Shown: piece after piece, positions 1 to 7,109 of the stretch
Layout of the letters: the number at the start of each line of letters is the position of its first letter
Position numbering within the stretch: the first letter of the stretch is position 1
Origin: CAYQZD01 sp964421875
Lineage (GTDB): Bacteria; Electryoneota; Tariuqbacteria; Tariuqbacterales; Tariuqbacteraceae
NCBI GenBank assembly: GCA_964421875.1
Contig: CAYQZD010000145.1
Span: forward strand, 1 to 8,579
Length of the DNA stretch: 8,579 bases
Direction: 5' to 3'
Translations under genes and position numbers: made by a program
The notes under the pieces: model-generated
The model's input: the letters and a program-made list of their open reading frames with translations, nothing else
Told to the model about the DNA's origin: nothing
The model's database searches: none

Positions 1-37
1 TCTGCACCCTGTTGCAAGTATTTGTATATTAATTACA

Positions 38-65
38 TGGCGCAGGGTGCGGAGACCCTGCGCCA
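38..65. repeat. Hairpin element with GCGGAG loop, copy 1
   Basis: TGGCGCAGGGT (38-48) pairs perfectly over 11 bp with ACCCTGCGCCA (55-65) around the hexaloop GCGGAG (49-54). A second copy with a different stem but the same loop lies at 7008-7035. There is no T-tract, so it is not a simple terminator. It could be a dispersed palindromic repeat or a structured RNA element. An alternative pairing of GCACCCTG (4-11) with CAGGGTGC (43-50) would disrupt this hairpin. Confidence 0.7.
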
Positions 66-118
66 CCGAGGAAGACTCATTTTCTCTATTTTTAGGACAG
101 ATAGAGGGGACTATGCGG

Positions 119-142
119 CGCTTTGGTTTTCGCTTTGGTTTT
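119..142. repeat. Perfect 12-bp tandem duplication
   Basis: CGCTTTGGTTTT occurs twice in direct succession (119-130, 131-142). It lies inside a weak 35-codon open frame (113-220), where each copy encodes RFGF. The frame has no other support as a gene. Confidence 0.6.
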
Positions 143-298
143 TCAGAGCAGCAAGCATTTTTTCCACATAGAGCGAACCACGCAAATATTTCCTTGTCAT
201 CGTTTAAATTCCGCAGATAATTCATTTAGATACTGTATCGCTGGCGGTTTTGTAGTGAAAATATCGGCATACAATTTGCATTTTTATATGTGTTATTG

Positions 299-327
299 TT
301 GACATTTATAAAAAATGTTTATATAAT
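299..327 (+). promoter_or_regulatory. Consensus sigma-70 promoter of the C25 protease gene
   Basis: TTGACA at 299-304 and TATAAT at 322-327 are both perfect matches to the housekeeping sigma consensus, with the optimal 17-bp spacer in strongly AT-rich DNA. Transcription would start near 334, giving a leader of about 140 nt before the ATG at 475. A 6-bp inverted repeat, ACATTT (302-307) and AAATGT (313-318), overlaps the -35 box and the spacer and could be an operator; that part is speculative. Confidence 0.75.
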
Positions 328-366
328 AAGAAGCTTGTGTCAATTTTCTATTTAATGGGAAACGAT

Positions 367-401
367 TCAATCATCATTTGCGTGAAAACAAATCAATCAT
401 C
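367..401. repeat. 9-bp direct repeats bracketing a small hairpin in the protease leader
   Basis: TCAATCATC occurs at 367-375 and 393-401. Between them ATTTG (376-380) can pair with CAAAT (389-393) around an 8-nt loop. The element lies in the predicted untranslated leader, so it could be a protein-binding site or an RNA feature. It is short and AT-rich, and chance is possible. Confidence 0.3.
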
Positions 402-474
402 TCCTCACACCACGACCAAGAAATCTATCATGTCCAATTTTCATCATTCCTCAAATAATTAATCGGAAGGCAGT

Positions 475-3400
475 ATGAACGGCAAGGTTAAAATCACCAT
501 CGCCGCAGCGATAGCGTTATGCTTTGCATTAGCGGCGGGCTCACTCGCAGCCGAAGCCATCTACTACAACGATGCCTGGGGCCTCCAGGGATTCAACCTG
601 GAGCGTCAAGGCACAGACGGAGTGGAAGTGGTTTTCTCCATCAGCGAGTTTCATTTTGAAGACCTGGATGTTAACGGGCAGATAATGCAGTCCATCCACA
701 TTCCAGGCGTGATTCTTCCCAACAACGCCGGCGCTCCCAACCTTCCCGGCGACGGGAGGTTTATCGCTATCCCTCAAGGGGCGGAGGCCACAGTAGAGAT
801 TATAGCTCATCGCATGGAAGTATTCCACGATGTGGACATCGCCCCTGCGGCGCCAATCCCTCTGGATACCGATGATTCCCCCTCGGTTTATGAGAAGGAT
901 ATGAGTATCTACGGCCGGGACGCATTCTACCCCGACAGTCCGGTCCTGGTTTCCGAACCGGGCAAGATGCGGGGGGTGGATGTGGTCACCCTTGGTGTCA
1001 CCCCCTTCCAGTACAATCCGGTGACCAAGGAACTCAGGGTTCTCCGCGACCTTCGTATCAGGGTGCATTTCGCGGGCGGTAACGGTCACTTCGGGGAAGA
1101 CCGGCTTCGCAGCCGCTTCTGGGAACCCATCCTGCAGCAAAACCTGATAAACTATGAGTCACTCCCTGAAGTTGACCTCTACCGAATCCCGATAAACAAT
1201 TCGGAAGAGGATAATGTAGAATACGTCATCATAGTCCCTGACGACCCGGAATTCATCGCCTGGGCTGACACCATCAAGCAATGGCGTAAACTGCAAGGAG
1301 TTATCACCGGCATCACTACACTGACCGAGATCGGCGGCAATAACGCCTCTATGATTGAAACCTACATTAATAACGCTTACAACACCTGGACCATCCCCCC
1401 GGTGGCTTTTATGCTATTGTCTGATTATCAAAATTCCGGGGATCCTTACGGGATTACCTCCGGCAACTGGAACAATTACTGCGCGTCGGACAATATCCTG
1501 GCAGACGTCGATAGCGACGACCTCCCCGATATGGCTCACGCTCGTATCTGCGCCCAGAACGGCTCCCAACTGGCTCTGATGATTAACAAATTTTTGAACT
1601 ACGAACGCACTCCTCCGACAAATCCCAATTACTTCGACCAGCCTCTGATTGCGGGCGGCTGGCAGTCTGACCGCTGGTTCATCATCTGCTGCGAGATTGT
1701 CTATGGATTCCATACCACAGTTATGAACCGTCATCCGGTGCGTCAGTATGCCGGAGCCTCCGGACCACCTTCTTCATGGTCTTCAAACCAGAATACCTAT
1801 ATGCTCATCGACTATTTCGGTCCCACGGGTTTAAACTACATTCCCGCCACCCCTGCTCATTTAACCAACTGGGGCGGCAACGCCACCGGTATCAGCGCCG
1901 CCATCAACAGCGGCGCGTTCTATACCCTCCACCGCGACCACGGCAGCGTCACCGGATGGGGCCACCCCAGCTACACCATCGGGGATCTCAGCGCCTTGAA
2001 CAACAACGACCTGACTTTCGTTCTCTCTATCAACTGCCTCACCGGGCAGTATGACGGCGGTCAGGAGTGTTTTGCCGAGGCTTTCCATCGTCATACTTAC
2101 GGCGCTTTGGGTGTCATCGCCGCCTCGGATGTGTCCTATTCCTTTGTGAACGACACCTACATATTCGGGCTCCACGACAGTATGTGGCCCAATTTCGACC
2201 CGGGCTATCCTGCACCGGACATAATCGGACCTAACAATCTCCGACCCTGCTTTGCCAGCGCTTCCGGTAAACATTACCTGGCGGCTTCGAGCTGGCCTTA
2301 TAATACCCAGCACAAGGTGCACACCTACCACCTGTTCCATCACCACGGCGACGCTTTCATCACTTTATATGACCAGGTTCCGCAGAACCTTACGGTTCTG
2401 CACGACCCGATTATCTTCAGCGGGGTGACCACCTATACGGTTACCGCCAACGAAGGCGCGGTGATTGCGCTTACTGTTAACGGTCAAATTATCGGCGCGG
2501 CCGAAGCCACCGGCTCGCCTCAATCCATCAACATTCAGCCTCAGCTTCCCGGCAATGATATGATTCTCACCGTCACCAAAGCAAATTACTATCGTTACTC
2601 CTCAGCGGTTTCCATCATTCCTCCGGCCGGACCTTATGTGGTTTACAACGATTTGGTTGTCAACGACGCCACCACCGGCAACAACAATGGTCAGCTTGAG
2701 CTGGGTGAGGACGCTTTCCTGACCATCACGGTTGAGAACCTGGGAGTTCAGATAGCCAATAACGTAATCGCCACCATCAGCACCGAGGACACCTTCGCCG
2801 TTGTCACCGACAGCGTGGCGAACTATGGTAATGTTCAGCCCGGTTCCACTGCGGTGGTTCAAGATGGTTATCGGATTCAGGCTTCCTCATTGGTGCCGGA
2901 TGAATATCGGATTCCCTTCACTATGTCCGCCACTAACGGCGATTCCGTTTGGGTTTCTTACTTCATTGTGGAAGCGCATTCCGCCATCACCGAGTTCCTG
3001 AGCCTGGTTATCGACGATTCCCGCGGTAACGGCAACGGGAACCTTGACCCCGGCGAGGATGTCGATTTCCAGGTAACGATAAGGAACGACGGCACCGGTG
3101 ACGCTAACAACCTCAGCGTCCTCATTGAGGACGATAATCCCTGGGTAACTATTCCCAATGATTCGGTTTTTGTCCGGCTGCTTGCGGGAGGTAACGAAAC
3201 GACTGTTACCTACGCCGGCATCCAGGCTGATATCAATATGCCTCAGCCTACGGAAGTGACTTTCGATCTTGCCTTCGCGGCGACTGGCGGATATGTCAAC
3301 GATGACCAATTCAGTATCATAGTCGGCGACGCCCGCTTCGTTCCGTCCGGTCCGGACCTGTATGGTTACCGCATCTACGACAAGTATGAGACCTGGGGAG

Positions 3401-4674
3401 CGCCCGGTTACAACTGGGTTGAAATCGCTCCTGCGGCCGGAGGAAGCGGGACTAACCTGAATCTGGGCGACAATCAAACGGCTCACGCCGACTTACCCTG
3501 GAACTTCCCCTATTACGGCAGGAACGAACAGATAATCAGCATCTGTTCCAACGGCTGGATAAAAATAGGCTACACCACTTCCACCGCCAGTCACAACTAC
3601 AGTATTCCTCACGGGCTTATTCCCGACGCTCTTGTGGCTGCTTTGTGGGATGACTTGAATCCCGGCGCCGGCGGCCAGGTCTGCTACTATAACGATGCTG
3701 CGCACCATCGGTTTATTATCGAGTGGTATCGAGTTCCCAAGGCTCCGAATGTAGGTCAATACTCCTTCCAGATTCATCTGCTCGATCCGGCGTTTTGCAC
3801 CACACCCTCAGGTGACGGCGAAGTTTTGATTCAATATTATGCTTTGGACAATGTTAGCAGCGCCACCGTAGGTATGGAAAACCACACGGGTCACGACGGA
3901 GTGCAGTATCTATTCAACGGCTCTTATGAACTGAATGCTGTTCCGTTGGAGAACGAGTTTGCTCTCAGGATTACCACCGCTGCCGAAGGCGGGGTGACCA
4001 ACCTGTTCGTTACCATCGAGCCGGAAATTTCGCCGCTGGTGATACCCAACTACGGGGGCTGGTTCAACTACACCGGAACCCTGGACAACCGCGGTTTCGT
4101 TCCCATTACTACTGATGTCTGGACCGATGTGACTCTGCCCAATGGTTCGGTTTACGGTCCGATTCTGCGGCGCGACGGATTGACGATTCCGACGCACAGT
4201 GTTATTTCTCGCCAGATGTCTCAGCTTGTTCCCGGGGTTGCGCCTTCAGGCAATTATACCTATTGGCTGCACACCGGCAGGTATCCCGACCTGATTTTAG
4301 CTGAGGACAGCTTCCCCTTCGAAAAGCAGGGCTGGGTTGAAGGCGGCCAGTATCAGAACTGGGATATCACCGGTTGGGATGAGGGCGACGCTCTGGCGGC
4401 AGGTGTGCCGTTGGAATACGCGTTGAGACCCGCTTACCCCAATCCGTTCAATCCTCAGACCAGTTTGACCTTCTCCCTGCCTGAAGCGGGTAAGGTGAGC
4501 CTGGTTGTTTACGACCTCCAGGGACGCGAAGTGGCGCGTCTGGTCGAGGGCTGGGTTGAAGCGGGAGTGCATCAGAGTGTATTCGACGCTTCCAACTTAT
4601 CCAGCGGCGTCTATTTCGCCCGTATGCATGCTGCGGACTTCACTCAAATCCAGAAGCTTCTGCTTCTGAAATAA
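475..4674 (+). CDS. Secreted gingipain-like C25 cysteine peptidase with C-terminal sorting domain
   Basis: Secreted cysteine endopeptidase of the gingipain family (C25). Residues 1 to about 26 form a signal peptide (K4, K6, Ala/Leu-rich core, cleavage near A25-A28). Residues about 50-240 resemble a C25 propeptide (GAPNLPG at 86-92, FIAIPQGA at 96-103). The catalytic domain spans about 248-635: YVIIVP at 250-255, an acidic probable metal site D344-D352, catalytic H489 in DHGS, and catalytic C521 in INC followed by E535 (FAE). The 32-residue His-Cys spacing matches gingipains. Then come an Ig-like domain (about 636-713), two beta-sandwich modules each with an Asn/Gly/Asp-rich, possibly calcium-binding loop (731-746, 847-862), a larger beta domain (about 961-1168, CSNGW at 1024-1028), a module shared with the two downstream proteins (about 1174-1305), and a sorting domain (1318-1399, AYPNPFNP at 1320-1327). 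The ATG follows GGAAGG at 465-470. The catalytic dyad suggests an active enzyme. Specificity cannot be read; a PorU-like sortase is an alternative. Confidence 0.93.
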   Translation: MNGKVKITIAAAIALCFALAAGSLAAEAIYYNDAWGLQGFNLERQGTDGVEVVFSISEFHFEDLDVNGQIMQSIHIPGVILPNNAGAPNLPGDGRFIAIPQGAEATVEIIAHRMEVFHDVDIAPAAPIPLDTDDSPSVYEKDMSIYGRDAFYPDSPVLVSEPGKMRGVDVVTLGVTPFQYNPVTKELRVLRDLRIRVHFAGGNGHFGEDRLRSRFWEPILQQNLINYESLPEVDLYRIPINNSEEDNVEYVIIVPDDPEFIAWADTIKQWRKLQGVITGITTLTEIGGNNASMIETYINNAYNTWTIPPVAFMLLSDYQNSGDPYGITSGNWNNYCASDNILADVDSDDLPDMAHARICAQNGSQLALMINKFLNYERTPPTNPNYFDQPLIAGGWQSDRWFIICCEIVYGFHTTVMNRHPVRQYAGASGPPSSWSSNQNTYMLIDYFGPTGLNYIPATPAHLTNWGGNATGISAAINSGAFYTLHRDHGSVTGWGHPSYTIGDLSALNNNDLTFVLSINCLTGQYDGGQECFAEAFHRHTYGALGVIAASDVSYSFVNDTYIFGLHDSMWPNFDPGYPAPDIIGPNNLRPCFASASGKHYLAASSWPYNTQHKVHTYHLFHHHGDAFITLYDQVPQNLTVLHDPIIFSGVTTYTVTANEGAVIALTVNGQIIGAAEATGSPQSINIQPQLPGNDMILTVTKANYYRYSSAVSIIPPAGPYVVYNDLVVNDATTGNNNGQLELGEDAFLTITVENLGVQIANNVIATISTEDTFAVVTDSVANYGNVQPGSTAVVQDGYRIQASSLVPDEYRIPFTMSATNGDSVWVSYFIVEAHSAITEFLSLVIDDSRGNGNGNLDPGEDVDFQVTIRNDGTGDANNLSVLIEDDNPWVTIPNDSVFVRLLAGGNETTVTYAGIQADINMPQPTEVTFDLAFAATGGYVNDDQFSIIVGDARFVPSGPDLYGYRIYDKYETWGAPGYNWVEIAPAAGGSGTNLNLGDNQTAHADLPWNFPYYGRNEQIISICSNGWIKIGYTTSTASHNYSIPHGLIPDALVAALWDDLNPGAGGQVCYYNDAAHHRFIIEWYRVPKAPNVGQYSFQIHLLDPAFCTTPSGDGEVLIQYYALDNVSSATVGMENHTGHDGVQYLFNGSYELNAVPLENEFALRITTAAEGGVTNLFVTIEPEISPLVIPNYGGWFNYTGTLDNRGFVPITTDVWTDVTLPNGSVYGPILRRDGLTIPTHSVISRQMSQLVPGVAPSGNYTYWLHTGRYPDLILAEDSFPFEKQGWVEGGQYQNWDITGWDEGDALAAGVPLEYALRPAYPNPFNPQTSLTFSLPEAGKVSLVVYDLQGREVARLVEGWVEAGVHQSVFDASNLSSGVYFARMHAADFTQIQKLLLLK

Positions 4675-4679
4675 ACGCT

Positions 4680-4720
4680 TTAAATCGGGGGGACTCGCAG
4701 TTCAAAGGTCCCCCCTTTAA
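4680..4720 (+). terminator. Probable intrinsic terminator after the protease gene
   Basis: A perfect 8-bp stem, GGGGGGAC (4687-4694) with GTCCCCCC (4708-4715), encloses a 13-nt loop. An outer TTAAA (4680-4684) pairs with TTTAA (4716-4720) across a two-base bulge. The hairpin starts 5 bases after the stop codon. The downstream T-tract is short and interrupted (TTTAATTT), so termination may be partial, allowing read-through into the beta-helix gene. Confidence 0.65.
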
Positions 4721-4762
4721 TTTCTAAATATGTATGTAATACTCTTAATATCGGAGTGAGAG

Positions 4763-6538
4763 ATGCGAAGATTTAGAGGCATTACTCTCTCGGCAGTTAC
4801 TGCAATTTTCCTCGCCTCCGCCGTCTGGGCGCAGCCGATGTCGGGAAGCTACGATGTCGGCGGAGGCGCCAACGACTTCCCCTCAATCGTGGCGGCTACG
4901 ACCGCCCTCACCGGCAACGGAATGAGCGGGCCGGTTACCTTCAATGTCTATCCCGGCACCTATAACGGCCAGTCTCTGATTCAGAACATCACCGGACTGG
5001 GTCAGCAGAACCCATTAGTATATCAAGCCGCCACCGGCGACAGACCGGTGGTCACCAATCCTACTACGGGCACCCACACCGGCAACGGCTTCCATATCAG
5101 AGGCTCATCCTACGTAACCATCCGCGGATTTGAATTCCAGAACTGCGGTTACTGCGGAGTACAGACCTATTACGGGAATTCATCCAGCGATTCCAGCAGT
5201 TATATCACCATCGAAAACAATTACTTTAACCAGACCAGCAACTATATGATGCACACCTATAGAACTCATCATGCTGTCATCGCTAACAATGAGTTCAATG
5301 CTGCGGGGAGCTACGGTTTCAGATTGCGGTATACCACAGATTCAAAAATTTACAACAATGTCGCCTATGGCGCCAGCAGTTACGGGGCTTACTGTTATAA
5401 TATTGCCCGTAATGAATTATACTTTAATTCTATCTATTGCACCGGGACCAGAACATTTTATATGAGCGGCAGTTCCTCAACCAACTGCACCATTATGAAT
5501 AATATTTTCTATAGCGGCAATATCGGCACTGGTTATGCGGCATACTACTACACTGGCTCGAATCCGATATCCGACTATAATTGTTTCTATGCGCCCAACT
5601 GCAATGTAGGTTATTACGGCTCCGCCTGCGCCACACTGGCGCAGTTCCAAGCGGCGACCGGTCAAGACGCTCACAGCATCGATGTCGACCCCCTCCTCAT
5701 CAGTGTGACGCCGCCTTATGATTTTCATATTTCGGACCTTTCGCCCTGCATCAGCGCCGGAACGGGTATTCCCGGAATTAATACTGATTTCGAGGGTGAT
5801 ATTCGCGATCCGGCTACACCCTGTATGGGCGCGGACGAGACCGCGATGGTGTTTAATCTGGAACTCGCCCTGGAGCCGGTTAATCCTCCGGTTCAGATTC
5901 CCGCCAACGGGGGCAGCTTCCAATATACCGCCAGTGTTACCAACAATGAGAATGAACCGGTCAACTGCGACATCTGGATAATGGTCACGCTCCCCAGCGG
6001 CGCTCTATATGGGCCGGTGGTGGGACCGGTTAATATGACTTTCCCGGCTAATATCAGCGCCCAGCGTGTCCGCGGTCAGGCTATCCCCGCAGGAGCCCCT
6101 GCCGGCAGGTATGTCTACGACGCCTATCTGGGCCTCTATGACACATATATCTGGCACGAAGACCACTTCTCCTTCACCAAACTGACCGACAGTGACGGGG
6201 GACTGGTGGTAACCGATTGGTACACCTGGGGAGACGCCCTTGACGGCTCCGGCTATGAAGAGATGCTGACTCCCATCCAATCCGGTCTATCGTCAGCATA
6301 TCCCAATCCCTTCAATCCGACCACTAAGCTGACCTTCCAGCTTTCCGAAGCCGGTAAAGTTGTAGTGGCGGTATATGACGTTCAGGGCCGCGAAGTCGCC
6401 CGGCTGTTTGACGGCTGGCGGGAAACTGGTGTTCACAAATTAACCTTCGACGCCTCGACTCTGGCTTCTGGGGTGTATTTCGCCCATTTCGAATCCGCTG
6501 AGACACAGAACGTTAAAAAGCTGATACTGGTCAAATAA
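4763..6538 (+). CDS. Secreted parallel beta-helix protein with C-terminal sorting domain
   Basis: Exported repeat protein; the biochemical activity is not recognisable. Residues 1-23 are a signal peptide (RRFR, hydrophobic core, VWA|QP cleavage). Residues about 90-300 carry right-handed beta-helix coils with recurring Asn-ladder motifs: IENNYF (150-155), ANNEF (174-178), YNNVAYG (197-203), YFNSI (220-224) and MNNIF (245-249). The region is rich in Tyr, Asn, Ser and Gly and contains a CGYC pair (C128, C131). The helix region closes with PCMGADE (353-359), a common end of such helices. Residues about 362-500 are a beta-sandwich module shared with both neighbours, and 512-591 is a sorting domain (YPNPFNP at 513-519), 51/80 identical to that of the upstream protease. 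The ATG at 4763 has GGAG six bases upstream. It lies 88 bp after the protease gene, beyond a terminator-like hairpin, so it may have its own promoter or rely on read-through. Such helices occur in carbohydrate-active enzymes and adhesins; no catalytic signature is visible. Confidence 0.9.
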   Translation: MRRFRGITLSAVTAIFLASAVWAQPMSGSYDVGGGANDFPSIVAATTALTGNGMSGPVTFNVYPGTYNGQSLIQNITGLGQQNPLVYQAATGDRPVVTNPTTGTHTGNGFHIRGSSYVTIRGFEFQNCGYCGVQTYYGNSSSDSSSYITIENNYFNQTSNYMMHTYRTHHAVIANNEFNAAGSYGFRLRYTTDSKIYNNVAYGASSYGAYCYNIARNELYFNSIYCTGTRTFYMSGSSSTNCTIMNNIFYSGNIGTGYAAYYYTGSNPISDYNCFYAPNCNVGYYGSACATLAQFQAATGQDAHSIDVDPLLISVTPPYDFHISDLSPCISAGTGIPGINTDFEGDIRDPATPCMGADETAMVFNLELALEPVNPPVQIPANGGSFQYTASVTNNENEPVNCDIWIMVTLPSGALYGPVVGPVNMTFPANISAQRVRGQAIPAGAPAGRYVYDAYLGLYDTYIWHEDHFSFTKLTDSDGGLVVTDWYTWGDALDGSGYEEMLTPIQSGLSSAYPNPFNPTTKLTFQLSEAGKVVVAVYDVQGREVARLFDGWRETGVHKLTFDASTLASGVYFAHFESAETQNVKKLILVK

Positions 6539-6566
6539 ACGCTCTATCAGCGTGGCACAATATTTA

Positions 6567-6601
6567 AGGAGGCGGGTTCCGGGGTGAACCCGCCTTTTGT
6601 T
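6567..6601 (+). terminator. Strong intrinsic terminator after the first beta-helix gene
   Basis: A 10-bp perfect stem, AGGCGGGTTC (6570-6579) with GAACCCGCCT (6586-6595), has a 6-nt loop. G-T wobbles extend it at the base, and it is followed directly by TTTTGTT. It sits 28-30 bases after the stop codon and should separate this gene from the downstream paralog. Confidence 0.9.
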
Positions 6602-6684
6602 AATTGAGACTGAAATATCCACACAACAATTAACCGGTCTGAAGTGGACCATTAACCTGAATTATTCATAAGTAATTATAATAG

Positions 6685-6711
6685 ACAGGATTAACAAGAT
6701 TTACAGAATTT
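6685..6711. repeat. Three degenerate 9-bp tandem units (ACAGGATTA-like)
   Basis: ACAGGATTA, ACAAGATTT and ACAGAATTT follow one another without gaps. The last unit overlaps a 12-bp palindrome, GAATTTAAATTC (6706-6717). Similar ACAGGATT runs are, from memory, common dispersed sequences in environmental bacterial genomes. The function is unknown. Confidence 0.5.
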
Positions 6712-6762
6712 AAATTCAAAATTAATCTCCGTAACACTTTACCAATATGAAGTTTAAGCGTC

Positions 6763-6780
6763 ATCAGTCGTACGGCTGAT
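6763..6780. repeat. 18-bp near-perfect palindrome
   Basis: ATCAGTCGTACGGCTGAT is self-complementary except for one symmetric T/G pair, which would still form a wobble in RNA. It lies in the repeat-rich spacer between the two beta-helix genes and is more likely a repeat fragment than an operator of a neighbouring gene. Confidence 0.45.
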
Positions 6781-6826
6781 CCTTCTTTTCCAGAGGGATT
6801 CCTGCTACCAGACTTTCCGAAAACAT

Positions 6827-6907
6827 CATTGCGAGGACGCCGCAGGCGGACGAAACAATCTTTAAGCTGTTATGATATAATAAGATTGCTTCGCTTCGCT
6901 CGCAATG
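6827..6907. repeat. 81-bp imperfect inverted repeat (REP/MITE-like)
   Basis: The outer arms CATTGCGAG (6827-6835) and CTCGCAATG (6899-6907) are perfect inverted copies. The inner arms ACGAAACAATCTT and AAGATTGCTTCGC also pair with two mismatches. The left arm contains an extra small GCCGCAGGC element and the centre is AT-rich. From memory, repeats beginning CATTGCGAG and containing GAAGCAATCT are widespread non-coding dispersed repeats in several bacterial phyla. No coding capacity and no clear target duplication are visible. Confidence 0.7.
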
Positions 6908-6949
6908 ACAAAACGTGTATTTCCTATTCTCAGACAGCCATTACGCCGG

Positions 6950-6978
6950 AATGACATCCCTTGACCTGTCATTTTTTT
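6950..6978 (+). terminator. Terminator-like hairpin in the repeat-rich spacer
   Basis: AATGACA (6950-6956) pairs with TGTCATT (6967-6973) around a 10-nt loop, and the right arm runs into seven consecutive T bases (6972-6978). The stem is AT-rich and only 7 bp, and no gene ends just upstream. It may be a backup stop for read-through, or a repeat end that resembles a terminator. Confidence 0.35.
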
Positions 6979-7007
6979 CAGGGCGTTTTGCTGAAATCTA
7001 ATCTTAG

Positions 7008-7035
7008 TGATGTCGGGTGCGGAGACCCGACACCA
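7008..7035. repeat. Hairpin element with GCGGAG loop, copy 2
   Basis: TGTCGGGT (7011-7018) pairs with ACCCGACA (7025-7032) around GCGGAG (7019-7024). An A/C mismatch (7010/7033) and two more pairs (7008-7009 with 7034-7035) extend the stem. Compared with copy 1, the stem bases differ on both arms in a compensating way while the loop is identical. CACC is followed by GAGG downstream of both copies. It lies about 75 bases before the GTG of the second beta-helix gene. Confidence 0.7.
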
Positions 7036-7098
7036 CAGAGGTCGTGGATTACGCGAAGTTCAATTACTGATAAATAGACACCTAATGCTCGCTACAAT

Positions 7099-7103
7099 GA
7101 GGT
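7099..7103 (+). promoter_or_regulatory. Ribosome binding site that decides the GTG start
   Basis: GAGGT lies six bases before the GTG at 7110. The ATG at 7097 is in another frame, and the TGA at 7098-7100 closes the correct frame upstream. The GTG is therefore the first usable start, and it yields a proper signal peptide aligned with that of the paralog. Confidence 0.8.
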
Positions 7104-7109
7104 TGCATC

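Larger units (their letters stand above)
1..474. other. Gene-free upstream region of the protease gene
   Basis: AT-rich and without a convincing gene. It contains the GCGGAG-loop hairpin, the 12-bp tandem duplication, the consensus promoter and a leader with short direct repeats. No tRNA or known riboswitch fold was recognised. Confidence 0.7.
6539..7109. other. Gene-free, repeat-rich spacer between the two beta-helix genes
   Basis: About 570 bases with no credible gene on either strand. From left to right it holds the strong terminator, the 9-bp triplication, the 18-bp palindrome, the 81-bp inverted repeat, a terminator-like hairpin and the second GCGGAG hairpin. No confident promoter for the downstream gene was found. 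A TACAAT at 7093-7098 lies too close to the start codon to serve as one. Confidence 0.75.

Noticed and set aside
541..1140. 199-codon open frame on the minus strand inside the protease gene
   Set aside because: It is antisense to a strongly supported domain-rich gene, with no ribosome site or recognisable protein. It is a by-product of codon bias, as are the other minus-strand frames across genes 1-3.
4721..4762. Dedicated promoter just before gene 2
   Set aside because: The stretch is AT-rich with TATGTA-like words, but no -35 and -10 pair with sensible spacing could be supported.
6640..7040. CRISPR array or insertion sequence in the repeat-rich spacer
   Set aside because: There are no regularly spaced identical repeats and no transposase fragment; the repeats are of different kinds and short.
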